Positions 10,238 through 19,756 of a stretch of DNA of 64,000 nt are shown here, piece by piece; position 1 is the stretch's first letter, and every line of letters begins with the position of its first letter. Origin of the DNA: Bacteroidota bacterium. GTDB lineage: Bacteria > Bacteroidota > Bacteroidia > Bacteroidales > Cfx3-03. The notes under the pieces are model-generated. The model saw only the letters and a list, made by a program, of their open reading frames with translations, made no database searches and was not told where the DNA came from. Both the position numbers and the translations under genes were made by a program. Where the stretch lies: positions 4,313,516 to 4,377,515 of the forward strand of contig JACAUB010000001.1 in assembly GCA_013390605.1 (NCBI GenBank), given 5' to 3'.

Positions 10238-10831
10238 TTATAGTTTTCCTAAAAGAAAACATGCTATAAAAACATTGGCATAATAGAAACCTATATGCCG
10301 TTTAATCCTCTTAATAGCAATATTGACTTGATTATCAACTGCACTAACTGATATTTCTAACTGTGTTGCTATTTCATGATACGACAATCCTCTGGAACGA
10401 CTAAGATTAAATATTTGACGGCACCGATCAGGTAGTAGATCTATTGCTTCATTTATAATTCTGTTAAGCTCTTTAACTTCAAGTTCAGATGAGACATCTG
10501 ATGATTCTTCTGTAGACGTATTTCTTATCTTCTCATGGCTTTTTTCGTGTCTGTTTTCGTTACGTATATATAACAATGCATTAAAACGACACGCTTGATA
10601 CAAATAAGATTCTAATGACTTTTTAAAATCAATATTTACATGGTTTTCCCAGAGATAAAGAAATAAATCTTGTACTATATTCTTTGCAACATTCTCATCC
10701 TTTAGAAATATAATCAGGTAGCGACATAAATCGTTATAATATCGATGAAATAGTAATTCCAGTGCAGTACCATCGCCTGCATTCAATCTGTTTTGTATTT
10801 CTATCTCTTCTTCCCTAATTAGTTTCATCAA
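10238..10831 (-). CDS. ECF-type RNA polymerase sigma-70 factor (PUL 1)
   Basis: This 197-residue protein is an extracytoplasmic-function sigma factor of the Bacteroidetes PUL type. Region 2 spans about residues 20-90 (LFHRYYNDLCRYLIIF and QDLFLYLWEN). Region 4 spans about 130-185 (LPDRCRQIFNLSRSRGLSYHEIA, then the DNA-reading helix SAVDNQVNIAIKRIKRHI). It is the promoter-proximal gene of PUL 1 and is expected to be controlled by the FecR protein encoded next. Either of the two initial Met codons could be the start. Confidence 0.92.
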   Translation of the reverse strand: MMKLIREEEIEIQNRLNAGDGTALELLFHRYYNDLCRYLIIFLKDENVAKNIVQDLFLYLWENHVNIDFKKSLESYLYQACRFNALLYIRNENRHEKSHEKIRNTSTEESSDVSSELEVKELNRIINEAIDLLPDRCRQIFNLSRSRGLSYHEIATQLEISVSAVDNQVNIAIKRIKRHIGFYYANVFIACFLLGKL

Positions 10832-11572
10832 TGCAAATTAATCGAAATTTTTAATTGTATCAAACACATTTATTATTAATGGTTCATAAATGAACAATAA
10901 ATTTACACTTTCTTTTTTGATAAGTGTAAATCACAACAAAACTTTAGGATTTATTTGCACATTATTATTTTAACCCATTGGATAAATTAATTTCAAAATA
11001 TTTTATTTTTATACGATATCTTAGTTATTTAGCAATTTAATCATAATTGACTACATCATTTATTCACAGACTGAAAACAAAATTTGACAATTTTATTGTG
11101 ATTGTAGAACAACGGTTTAACATATATAGTGAATAAATGAGGAAATATTTCTTGTAGTGATATTATGCTGAAATCATTTGAGCTACTCATACAAAGCTTT
11201 TAATTCGTATTCCAAATCCACATTAGTAAATTATGAATCAAGATTTTAGATAACATTTTACTTTTTTTATATTTTATGTCAATTGAAACTATCCTGTCAA
11301 AGTTAAAACTGAGCGATTAGTTTAATAATTTACAATTTTATCATAATCAATTAATTACAATATTTTTAAAAATTTATCTATGCAGATTGTGAACAGTGCA
11401 TTTCCATGAAACGTTAATCCATATTTGAGATAAATGGAATCAATCATTTATCAACAACCCTATAACCTGTTTGGTTTTTTTAAGGGGAGAACTGCTTTGC
11501 AACAATTATAATATTCTGTTAGGACTAAATATGCAGTAGTCTTGAGGATCTTTCTTTTGATTGAAGACTTAA
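10832..11572. other. 740-bp AT-rich spacer without a gene
   Basis: No open frame or recognisable gene remnant is visible between the PUL 1 sigma gene and the GH3 gene. The segment must hold the promoter of the sigma-FecR-SusCD unit, read leftward, and the 3' end of the enzyme cluster. A short inverted repeat (GTTCAT, two bases, ATGAAC) lies near 10881-10895, about 55 bp upstream of the sigma start, and could be a regulator site. No convincing TAnnTTTG box with a partner TTTG was found. Confidence 0.6.
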
Positions 11573-13960
11573 TCACTTTACAAGTTCAAATTCTTTTTTC
11601 AGTTTAATATCTTCCGAATTACTTCCGACGCGGACTTCAAACATTCCCGGTTCCACAACCCAATGCATATCTTTGGCCAAAAGCTCCAAATCTTCTGGTT
11701 TCAATTTAAATTTCACAGTTTTCGTTTCTCCCGGATTGAGTGTCACCCTTTCAAAACCGCGGAGTTGAGAATCATAGGTTATAACACTGCTCACTTCATC
11801 ATTGACATAGAGTTGAACCACCTCATCGCCATTACGACTACCGGTATTTGTGACATCCACTGAAACGTTGATTTCACCCTGTGTAAATTGTTGAACAGGG
11901 CTTATCACTAAATTTTTATACTCAAAACAAGTATAACTTAATCCATATCCAAAAGGATAAAGCGTTCCATTAACAGCTGTATTGCCGTATCCATTTGGTC
12001 CGTCGCCAGGTTGCCCTGCCTGAGAACCGGGTTTAAATGGGAAGTTCAACTCTATCTGCCCAATAGATTTGGGAAATGTAACTGTTAATTTCCCACCTGG
12101 ATTGTAGTCGCCAAACAGTGTCTCTGCAATAGCCTTTCCTCCCATTACATTTGGAAACCACGCCTCCAGAATTGAAGGTATATAACAGTTTTCCCAGTTG
12201 ATAGTAAGGGGTTGCCCGTTAATTAATACCAGAACTATTGGCTTCCCGGTTTTTTTAAGTGCTTGTATTAATTGTAATTGGCGTCCAGGCAATCCTAATC
12301 CTGTACGAGATTTGCTTTCCCCGCAACGTTTTTCATCTTCTCCCAATACCGCAATTACTACATCCGAATGCTTTGCCTTAGCTACTGCTTTATTTATTTG
12401 TTTTTGTTCCTCATCAGTCAGCATTGTAGGGATAATCTCACTTTCAGGCCATGTGGCATCCACAACCTCGCAGCCTTTTTCATATTCAACATGGGCTGTA
12501 GAACCTACATATCTTTGAATACCTTCCAGAACATTGATCACATCAAGATTTTGAGGACCATAACGACTAATATAGGCGGTCTTATCCATGGCAAGTGGAC
12601 CGGTGACAAGGATATTTCTTAATGACTTCAGATTTAATGGTAACAGATTGTTTTCGTTCTTTAAAAGGACCAGTGACTCTTTCGCCATCTGCAATACAAA
12701 ATCTTTGGTATCGGCAGAAGCAACAATCTTATTGGCAGCCATTGGATCAGTAATATATGGATGATCAAAAAGACCCAGCTTAAATTTTACCCTTAATACA
12801 TCAGCAACGTTTCGGTCGAGTATCTTCATTGAAAGTTTCCCTTCATTCACCAATTCACGCAAAGGAAGAATAAAATTTTTTGGTGGAGTAAATTGAGTCC
12901 GTACATTTAAACCGGCTTCAACTACCTGTCTGACAGCTTCTTTATAATCAGCAGCCACATGATGTTTCGAGAAGACAAATTCAACAGCCTCACTATCAGA
13001 TACAACATAGCCATCAAAACCAAATTGTTGCCTGAGAAGTTCCGTCAGGAAATAATAACTCGCACTTACCGGGACGCCATCCCAGTCATTATAACTACTC
13101 ATAACTCCCATAGGATTTGCTGCTTTGATGATTTTTCTATACGGGTACAGATAAAGCTGATGCATTTCACGTGGGGCTACATGCGGATCTGTCCGGGCAT
13201 ATCCATCTCTTCCACCTTTAGGTACACTATATACCGCATAGTGTTTCAGTGTTGAAGCAACGCCTTGCGACTGGATTCCCTTTACCATCTCCTCCCCCAA
13301 AGCAGAAACCAGGAAAGGATCTTCACCATAACACTCTACAACCCGACCCCATCTGGGATCACGTGCCAGATCAAGTATCGGGGCATAGACATTGGTATAT
13401 CCCAATGCCTTGGCTTCTCGACCGGCAATAACCCCTGCCTGTCTGACAAGCGCTCTGTTCCATGTGCTTCCTATCGCTATAGGTGATGGCAATGGTGTTG
13501 CCCTATCATGATTCAGTCCATGAATTCCTTCATTAGAGAAATCGACAGGTATTCCTAAACGGGTATTTTCTACAAACCAGTGTTGAACAGTATTGATGGC
13601 TTCAGCATGTTTGCTGTAAGGAAACGAATATTGTGTTGTTTTTAAACCATTCAAGTGCTCATCAATGTTGGCAATTCCATCTTTCCATACTTCATTTTTC
13701 CATTCGGGTGTTGGTAATTCGTCATTCAGTACACGGTGAAAACCATATAAAGTAGCACATTGACAGGCTTTTTCATCAACTGTCATTTGTTGTAACAAAT
13801 TATCGACCCGTTTATCAATAGGTTGTAAAGGGTCTTCAAAAATATCTCTTATCCCGTTTTTATTAAAGTCAATCCACCCGTTATGGTAAATATTCAAATT
13901 CTGTCCCTTCGTTGTTGAGCCAAATAAAAGAATAAAAAATACAACTATCCATTTCTTCAT
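11573..13960 (-). CDS. GH3 beta-glycosidase, secreted
   Basis: This 795-residue enzyme is a glycoside hydrolase family 3 exo-beta-glycosidase (beta-glucosidase or beta-xylosidase type). A signal peptide (1-19) is followed by a calcium-loop-like segment (DFNKNGIRDIFED, about 32-44). The (beta/alpha)8 domain has NEGIHG near residue 143 and the nucleophile Asp at about 322 in GYVVSDSEA. The alpha/beta sandwich has GEDEKRCGES and LGLPGRQ near residue 550, where GH3 acid/base Glu residues lie. A C-terminal fibronectin-III-like domain follows. It is the last gene of the nine-gene minus-strand enzyme cluster. The sugar removed cannot be told from sequence. Confidence 0.9.
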   Translation of the reverse strand: MKKWIVVFFILLFGSTTKGQNLNIYHNGWIDFNKNGIRDIFEDPLQPIDKRVDNLLQQMTVDEKACQCATLYGFHRVLNDELPTPEWKNEVWKDGIANIDEHLNGLKTTQYSFPYSKHAEAINTVQHWFVENTRLGIPVDFSNEGIHGLNHDRATPLPSPIAIGSTWNRALVRQAGVIAGREAKALGYTNVYAPILDLARDPRWGRVVECYGEDPFLVSALGEEMVKGIQSQGVASTLKHYAVYSVPKGGRDGYARTDPHVAPREMHQLYLYPYRKIIKAANPMGVMSSYNDWDGVPVSASYYFLTELLRQQFGFDGYVVSDSEAVEFVFSKHHVAADYKEAVRQVVEAGLNVRTQFTPPKNFILPLRELVNEGKLSMKILDRNVADVLRVKFKLGLFDHPYITDPMAANKIVASADTKDFVLQMAKESLVLLKNENNLLPLNLKSLRNILVTGPLAMDKTAYISRYGPQNLDVINVLEGIQRYVGSTAHVEYEKGCEVVDATWPESEIIPTMLTDEEQKQINKAVAKAKHSDVVIAVLGEDEKRCGESKSRTGLGLPGRQLQLIQALKKTGKPIVLVLINGQPLTINWENCYIPSILEAWFPNVMGGKAIAETLFGDYNPGGKLTVTFPKSIGQIELNFPFKPGSQAGQPGDGPNGYGNTAVNGTLYPFGYGLSYTCFEYKNLVISPVQQFTQGEINVSVDVTNTGSRNGDEVVQLYVNDEVSSVITYDSQLRGFERVTLNPGETKTVKFKLKPEDLELLAKDMHWVVEPGMFEVRVGSNSEDIKLKKEFELVK

Positions 13961-14034
13961 ATCATCCTGTTTCCTATGACATTAATTTAAATTCGCTTAA
14001 TTACAATGTTATTAAATGACAATAATTTATATTT

Positions 14035-15813
14035 TTATTCCACTTTGAAACAAACAACATAATGGAAATCCATTTTATTTGGACAAATAATTTTCAGGCA
14101 GAAATCTTCCTGGTACCAGTTAAGTTTGGAATTACTGCCCAATAATATAACCTGACGCACTTTTTGATCTATAATCCCGGAACGGCTTCCAAGACTTTTT
14201 ATCCAGATGGTTTCTCCCGGCTTTGGAACAGTCATGCAGAAAGCATAAACCGATCCGTCCTTTCCTTCGGTAAATCTGAAATCTTTGGTACTGAAGGGGA
14301 ATTCAGCGTGGATTTTATCCAGTTTACCGCCAGGCATTCCCTTTATCTTCTCAGGAGCAGCAGCATTATTCTGGTCTTTCACTAACTCTCCTTCTTCAAA
14401 GACTTTCCATGCTTTACTCCCGTAAATTCCTTCACCATTAATTTTCATCCAAGCTCCAATCTCCTTCAACATCCGGGCACTACCATCATCCATTGCTCCC
14501 GATGGAGTAAGACTTACGCACAAGGTAAGGTTTCCATCGCGAGAAACATCTTCTAGAAGTGTATGGACTACTGCTCCGGCATCATATACAAAACCCGGAC
14601 GGTAAAACCAGTCCCCAACAGCTCTGTCGGCCATCCATGTCTGATCTGTTTTGATTCCTTTCGGAAAGAAGCCTTCAAAGGTCGTTCCAACTCCTTTGTA
14701 TGGTGGACTGAATTTTATGATGGCAAGTTTATCCACCATGCCATTGTTCTTGGCAGATGACTTATTGTAAAAATGAGCAACAACTCTTGCTGCCGCATCG
14801 CATTTGTATCCCGAACCACTGTGGTCGCCCGAAAATGGTTGAGTGCTGTTACCGTCAGTATAGATAAAATCGGGATCATAATTGTCAATCACATCAATGA
14901 TCCGCATAGCCCATTGCGTAGCATACCATTTGGCATAATCGAGATTATTACCGAAAATACCCTTACGGCCAAAGGGAATATTTTCCAGATCATATGGTTT
15001 GTCGTCATAAATCAGGTTGGTATAATCCATGGGGATTCCATAGAGACGTTGCGGATCAAGGCCGTCCCACCATTTGCCTTTTCCATCAGCCAATGTAAGC
15101 CTCGCATCATAGGGAATACCAGCTTTTGAACCGGTCGCATCAGAGCCGAAAGAACGTTGCCACCACCACCATGTGTATTCGTGATGAAACGAGACTCCGA
15201 AATGCATCCCTTTGGCCTGAAGTGCTTTTTTCCAAAGACCTAGAAAATCTTTTTTCGGTCCCACATTTACAGCATTCCATGGCTGATATTTTGAATTCCA
15301 CATATCAAAATTATCATGATGAACGCCTACAATCAAAGCATATCTGAATCCTGCATCATAATAGGCTTGAACTAGTTTTTCAGGATTCCAGTCCTTAGGA
15401 TTCCATTTATCTAGAACATCCTTATACCCTACTTCAGATGGATGACCAAAGTTGATCAAATGATTTTTATAAGCCAGTGTTCCCTCTTTATAAAGTTCGC
15501 GGGCATACCAATCCCCACTCATGCCAGAAGCCTGAGGGCCCCAATGGATAAATATTCCGAATTTGGCCTCGCGCCACCAATCCGGTGTCCGCTGATAGTT
15601 GTCGTTAATCGACTCCCAAGATGGGCCAAATTTACCCGATGCAATTGGAAAATCCATTTTTTCTTCTTCAAATTGTTTAGTGTCTGTGATAAATCCCAAA
15701 TGACGTGATTCTTTTTCAGGAATTGGAGGAAGGTTATACGACAATTGTGCCATTGCCACTATTCTAAAACCAACTAAAAAAGGAAGAAGGACGATGAAAA
15801 GCTCTTTTTTCAT
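14035..15813 (-). CDS. GH29 alpha-L-fucosidase, secreted
   Basis: This 592-residue enzyme belongs to family GH29 and should release alpha-linked L-fucose. It has a signal peptide (about 1-22). The family motifs WWREAKFGIFIHWGP (about 79-93), YALIVGVHHDNFDMWNSKY (about 158-176) and VSFHHEYTWWW follow. The predicted nucleophile is Asp 320 in PDFIYTDGN. A C-terminal beta-domain completes the protein. Length and motif order fit a full GH29 enzyme. Terminal fucose occurs on pectic and xyloglucan side chains, consistent with a plant cell-wall PUL. The gene is separated by 74 bp from the GH3 gene. Confidence 0.88.
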   Translation of the reverse strand: MKKELFIVLLPFLVGFRIVAMAQLSYNLPPIPEKESRHLGFITDTKQFEEEKMDFPIASGKFGPSWESINDNYQRTPDWWREAKFGIFIHWGPQASGMSGDWYARELYKEGTLAYKNHLINFGHPSEVGYKDVLDKWNPKDWNPEKLVQAYYDAGFRYALIVGVHHDNFDMWNSKYQPWNAVNVGPKKDFLGLWKKALQAKGMHFGVSFHHEYTWWWWQRSFGSDATGSKAGIPYDARLTLADGKGKWWDGLDPQRLYGIPMDYTNLIYDDKPYDLENIPFGRKGIFGNNLDYAKWYATQWAMRIIDVIDNYDPDFIYTDGNSTQPFSGDHSGSGYKCDAAARVVAHFYNKSSAKNNGMVDKLAIIKFSPPYKGVGTTFEGFFPKGIKTDQTWMADRAVGDWFYRPGFVYDAGAVVHTLLEDVSRDGNLTLCVSLTPSGAMDDGSARMLKEIGAWMKINGEGIYGSKAWKVFEEGELVKDQNNAAAPEKIKGMPGGKLDKIHAEFPFSTKDFRFTEGKDGSVYAFCMTVPKPGETIWIKSLGSRSGIIDQKVRQVILLGSNSKLNWYQEDFCLKIICPNKMDFHYVVCFKVE

Positions 15814-15841
15814 AAATATTTGTTTTATAGATGAGTTATTT

Positions 15842-17254
15842 TTATAAAATCAAAGATGGTACATTGTATGTTTTAATTCCCTTGTCAACCTGATAGTAAA
15901 ATGCTACCGAAAAATTATACAACAGATATGGCCTGTTATATAGGATTTCCCCTCGTTCATCTTTGGGTTCCGGTGTAAATGGGTGCAAAGAAGTTTCGAT
16001 ACTATCCCGCAAGTAAACATAACTTCCATCTTCTTTCTTTCTATCAAGGTTTTCATATACTGAAGTAGCCAGTCTTAGATCACTGTCGCGAAGATTGCCT
16101 TTTCCTTTTGAACCGGGCCCTGCATAAACCAGTTCAATAATTCCGTTCAACGCCTTATCAGAAGTCAATTTTACTGTATTTTTTATAATACTGACACCAG
16201 ATATATTCACTTTTTGGTTATCAAGGTACAGTTCAAAACCGTAATCTTTGCATTTTATGGTAAGATTGTTGTCAAAAACCAAAGGAAGACACGGCACAAG
16301 AAAATCAACTTCAATCTCATTCGGATTGGAAGTACGAGAGATCTTTACGGGTTGAAGAGGTCGGAATTTTACACCTGACAGCTGGGTTTGAATATACACT
16401 TTCCCCAACATTTCGCCATACCAGCGATACCCATTCGGATCGAGATGTCCTCCGCGGTCGGGTAAATAATAAACAGGTCCTGCACATACGATATCATCAT
16501 ACTCATTTGAAGCTTCTACCTGAGCCATTGAAGCTCCCATGTCTCGGTTCATTATATATTGTTTCCCCGCTTGATAAGTAATAAACAGTGGTTTATCAGC
16601 CTGACCATATTGCTTCATTACATCAGCCTGCATGTTGTTTTTCAGCTTCAGCAAATACCTTTTATACTGCTCCTTATCACTGGTTGCTGGAGTGCCCTTT
16701 ATCATGCCTGAAGTTGAAGTGTAAGATTGGCCGAAGTTATATTCACCTTGCATCCAAAAGATTGCCGGGCAGTGCACATCATGGGTTATTGAATATACGA
16801 ATTGAAGCACATGCAAAAAATCGCAATAATGAACCGGATCGGGATATTCTTTCGATAGTTGTTCAATGGTTTTTCCTCCAAAACCGCAAGAACTGGCAAT
16901 GAGATTGTATTTGCCCCCTGTTTTTTGTTGAATGTAATTGGTTGCTCCAACAATAGGACATTCACACGATAGCTGTCCGTTCCGGGCCTTCGGGTGATCC
17001 TTGAATCTATCGCCAGCAATGGTTGAAACCAAAGGGTTGAGTTGTGTGGTATCTGGATTATTGTAATTCGACCAAACCTGACTTCCAATCATATAGTTTC
17101 CTTTTACTGGTAAAAGTGATAATGGAGGCCAGGACTGCTGACCTGTTGAAAGACTCTGACCATAAATTATCAGGTGCTCATAGTGTTGTGCCGAGATTGG
17201 AAAACTTTTAAGCAGTACCAAAACAAATAACAACGAAAGGGAACTATATTTCAT
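15842..17254 (-). CDS. SGNH-fold carbohydrate esterase, secreted
   Basis: This 470-residue secreted protein looks like an SGNH-type acetylesterase related to the sialate O-acetylesterase/CE6 group. After a signal peptide (about 1-22) it has the block I serine motif GQSLS (Ser 34), a block III-like WMQGEYN (about 165-171), and a catalytic Asp/His region RGGHLDPNGYRW (about 266-277). The usual GQSNM and QGESN motifs are altered to GQSLS and QGEYN, so it is a separate branch from the two paralogues encoded further right. The C-terminal 150 residues form a likely beta-sandwich. Deacetylation of pectic glycan is inferred from context. The substrate is not shown. Confidence 0.7.
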   Translation of the reverse strand: MKYSSLSLLFVLVLLKSFPISAQHYEHLIIYGQSLSTGQQSWPPLSLLPVKGNYMIGSQVWSNYNNPDTTQLNPLVSTIAGDRFKDHPKARNGQLSCECPIVGATNYIQQKTGGKYNLIASSCGFGGKTIEQLSKEYPDPVHYCDFLHVLQFVYSITHDVHCPAIFWMQGEYNFGQSYTSTSGMIKGTPATSDKEQYKRYLLKLKNNMQADVMKQYGQADKPLFITYQAGKQYIMNRDMGASMAQVEASNEYDDIVCAGPVYYLPDRGGHLDPNGYRWYGEMLGKVYIQTQLSGVKFRPLQPVKISRTSNPNEIEVDFLVPCLPLVFDNNLTIKCKDYGFELYLDNQKVNISGVSIIKNTVKLTSDKALNGIIELVYAGPGSKGKGNLRDSDLRLATSVYENLDRKKEDGSYVYLRDSIETSLHPFTPEPKDERGEILYNRPYLLYNFSVAFYYQVDKGIKTYNVPSLIL

Positions 17255-17275
17255 AAATACAAATTCGTTATAACT

Positions 17276-19714
17276 CTACCATGATTTTACCCAATCAGCC
17301 GAAAACGATGATTGATTGTATTTCAATTCAAAATCTTTGTTCTTTTCTGCATTCTCAAGATTATTGATTTCTCCATCTGAAATACTCAAAAGGATAACTT
17401 CTTTCTTTTCCCTAAGCCTGTTATTTAAAATCAATAGGTAAATGTTATCTGGCCTTTTCACCAATGTCACTCCCGAATTGGTTGAACTGGCATTGCAAAG
17501 GTTTTTCTCTGAATAAATATAAATTCTACCGTTGCGGGCTCCTGCATTGGGATTCAATTCAATCATCATATTATCTTTAGCATAGCTTACCGATTTAACT
17601 TCGGTCGCACCCATACTGATGTGTAGGTTTGAACCGATAATAACAGGTTTGTCACTTAGTGGAGTAAGGCGTAATAATTCATTCTCATAGATGGAGATGT
17701 TTTTAGCAACATAATCAGACGAGATAACACCTTTATACGATTCGTCCCAGAATGACCAGGCATGAAATTTTTTGCCAAGGTTATCGGTTGGCACATTTTT
17801 AATACTCAAATCCTGAGACTTGTTGTGATCGGGATTCCAGATAATCACATTGGTAAATGTTCCATAATCGCGTTTCACTTCGTAGCCGAACTCTTTCCCG
17901 TACATATCCCAACCACCGGCATAATTGTGTCCTTTTTCGGTACTGACCGGATACAAAATCTCCATCATACGAAGGTTGTCGTCATTACCGAATCCTTTCT
18001 GATAAAAATTATCGGATGTCAAAGCCAAACCACCATAGATTCCCACAAAACTATGAAAAGTTCTTAACTGTAAAGGCCGGCATAAGCCGGTAAGTCCGGT
18101 ATAGGTTACATCGGGGTCGCCATTGCACAGTATCCCATTCTCATAACATTTGTTTGCCATGGAAACCGTTGGATACCAGAGCCCATGAATATCGGCCGGT
18201 TGATTGTCTGAGGCCAATTTCGTAGCAAATCCTCCGGTTGGCCCACAATCAGTCCCAATCCGATCGGCATCAACAAAAGGAACCAGAGAGCGTTGATCAC
18301 TGATACCACATGCCAGTAGATAAGATTCATATCCAACTGCTTCACGATACAATCTGAACAAAGCCCTTTGCGCCTGCATACGGGTAAATTTAGAATTGTA
18401 AAAACGTCTTGCGCCATATGGCATCTGTGCAAAATCTAGCTTAAAGTAACGGTATCCTTTGTTGTAACTGTATTTCAGCGCATCGAACATGAATTTCCGA
18501 GCCAAAGGATGAGTAGGGTCGAGTCTGTCGTGCGATGGTTTACCTGTTTTGAAATTTACATAGTAATCGTCAGGAAATTGTCTTTCAGTATTAAGGGGAG
18601 TAACAGGCGACAACCAGATACCTGCCGTTGCACCGCTTTTTTTTATGGAATCGGAAACCACCTCTAAGCCGCATGTAAATTTGTTGTTTTCAGTCCATTC
18701 ACCGCGCTTCACCTGCCAACCCTCATCAAGCTGAATGATATCAAAAGGCATTCTATTTTTGTTGATTTTAGCAAACTCTGAGATCTTAATCATATCATCC
18801 GATGTAACTTTCATGCCTGCACGATACCAACTACACCATCCATAAACAGGCTTTTTGGATATTTTGGCACCCGTTATTTCAGCAATCCATTTGCAACGAA
18901 TCTGTTGAGCAATCTTCCAGGGTTGATCTATAATCAAAACCTCATCACTGGCACGGGTTTCGCCTGGGAAAACTTCTACTTCGCTCATATCGGTAAAAAT
19001 CTCCAACTTCATCCTAACATCATTCACTTTCACATCAAAATATACATCAGCAATGGTATCGACCGCTGCAACGCTTATTCCTGAAATGCCAGGATTGCGA
19101 TAGAGAGTAAAATCGTTGTAATAGCAACGCCATTTGCGGTCATTCTTTTTATCGTCAATACCCCTGCTTGAAAAATATTTGCGGGAATAAGCTCCTTCCT
19201 TACTCAGTTCAACTTCGGTTGGAATATCCTTGTTGAGAGTTCCCCAACGACGGCTTTCCACATCCGTTGTAGCCAGCATCCAGTCACTCGCATTTCCTTT
19301 CACTAAAAAATGATCTTCAGGTGTGTCAAGTAGTTTAAAGTTTTGAAGAAAAATCTTGTTCGATGTTCGATTGATAAGTTCTGCTCTGATTGCAACAATA
19401 CTCCTTTCAATTTGAGTTACCCCCCAGGATATTTCATACCCATGTATGTTTTTCCAGATATAACGAGTTTCAGTTCCTTTTCCTGCAGGGGTATTTCTAT
19501 CAGTCTTTTTAATTTCCGGATTTCCTGAAGGGATAAGCACTACAGGTTTGTCGTTTTCTAAAATGCTGACAGAGAAACCAGCATCGCTGATATTAATTTC
19601 ACTGGTATTTAAACTCAGTTTATTATCAGTTAACTTCAAGCTGATATTTTGGGCTTTAGTCAGTATTGATAAAAAGAGATACAGGGTAATCGTTATAAAA
19701 AATTTAATATTCAT
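17276..19714 (-). CDS. GH36-like alpha-galactosidase, secreted
   Basis: This 812-residue protein matches glycoside hydrolase family 36 (clan GH-D) and probably removes alpha-linked galactose. It has a signal peptide (1-21) and an N-terminal beta-supersandwich (to about 285). The TIM barrel starts at YGWCSWYRAG (about 291) and has the IIQLDEGWQ motif (about 327). The nucleophile is predicted as Asp 427 in YFKLDFAQMP, and the acid/base lies in VDADRIGTDCGP (about 481-492). It sits 21 bp upstream of the esterase gene in the same orientation. Substrate preference within GH36 is uncertain. Confidence 0.82.
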   Translation of the reverse strand: MNIKFFITITLYLFLSILTKAQNISLKLTDNKLSLNTSEINISDAGFSVSILENDKPVVLIPSGNPEIKKTDRNTPAGKGTETRYIWKNIHGYEISWGVTQIERSIVAIRAELINRTSNKIFLQNFKLLDTPEDHFLVKGNASDWMLATTDVESRRWGTLNKDIPTEVELSKEGAYSRKYFSSRGIDDKKNDRKWRCYYNDFTLYRNPGISGISVAAVDTIADVYFDVKVNDVRMKLEIFTDMSEVEVFPGETRASDEVLIIDQPWKIAQQIRCKWIAEITGAKISKKPVYGWCSWYRAGMKVTSDDMIKISEFAKINKNRMPFDIIQLDEGWQVKRGEWTENNKFTCGLEVVSDSIKKSGATAGIWLSPVTPLNTERQFPDDYYVNFKTGKPSHDRLDPTHPLARKFMFDALKYSYNKGYRYFKLDFAQMPYGARRFYNSKFTRMQAQRALFRLYREAVGYESYLLACGISDQRSLVPFVDADRIGTDCGPTGGFATKLASDNQPADIHGLWYPTVSMANKCYENGILCNGDPDVTYTGLTGLCRPLQLRTFHSFVGIYGGLALTSDNFYQKGFGNDDNLRMMEILYPVSTEKGHNYAGGWDMYGKEFGYEVKRDYGTFTNVIIWNPDHNKSQDLSIKNVPTDNLGKKFHAWSFWDESYKGVISSDYVAKNISIYENELLRLTPLSDKPVIIGSNLHISMGATEVKSVSYAKDNMMIELNPNAGARNGRIYIYSEKNLCNASSTNSGVTLVKRPDNIYLLILNNRLREKKEVILLSISDGEINNLENAEKNKDFELKYNQSSFSADWVKSW

Positions 19715-19756
19715 GATCTGATTTTTAATGATATCTACTTCAGGTGAGTCTTATTT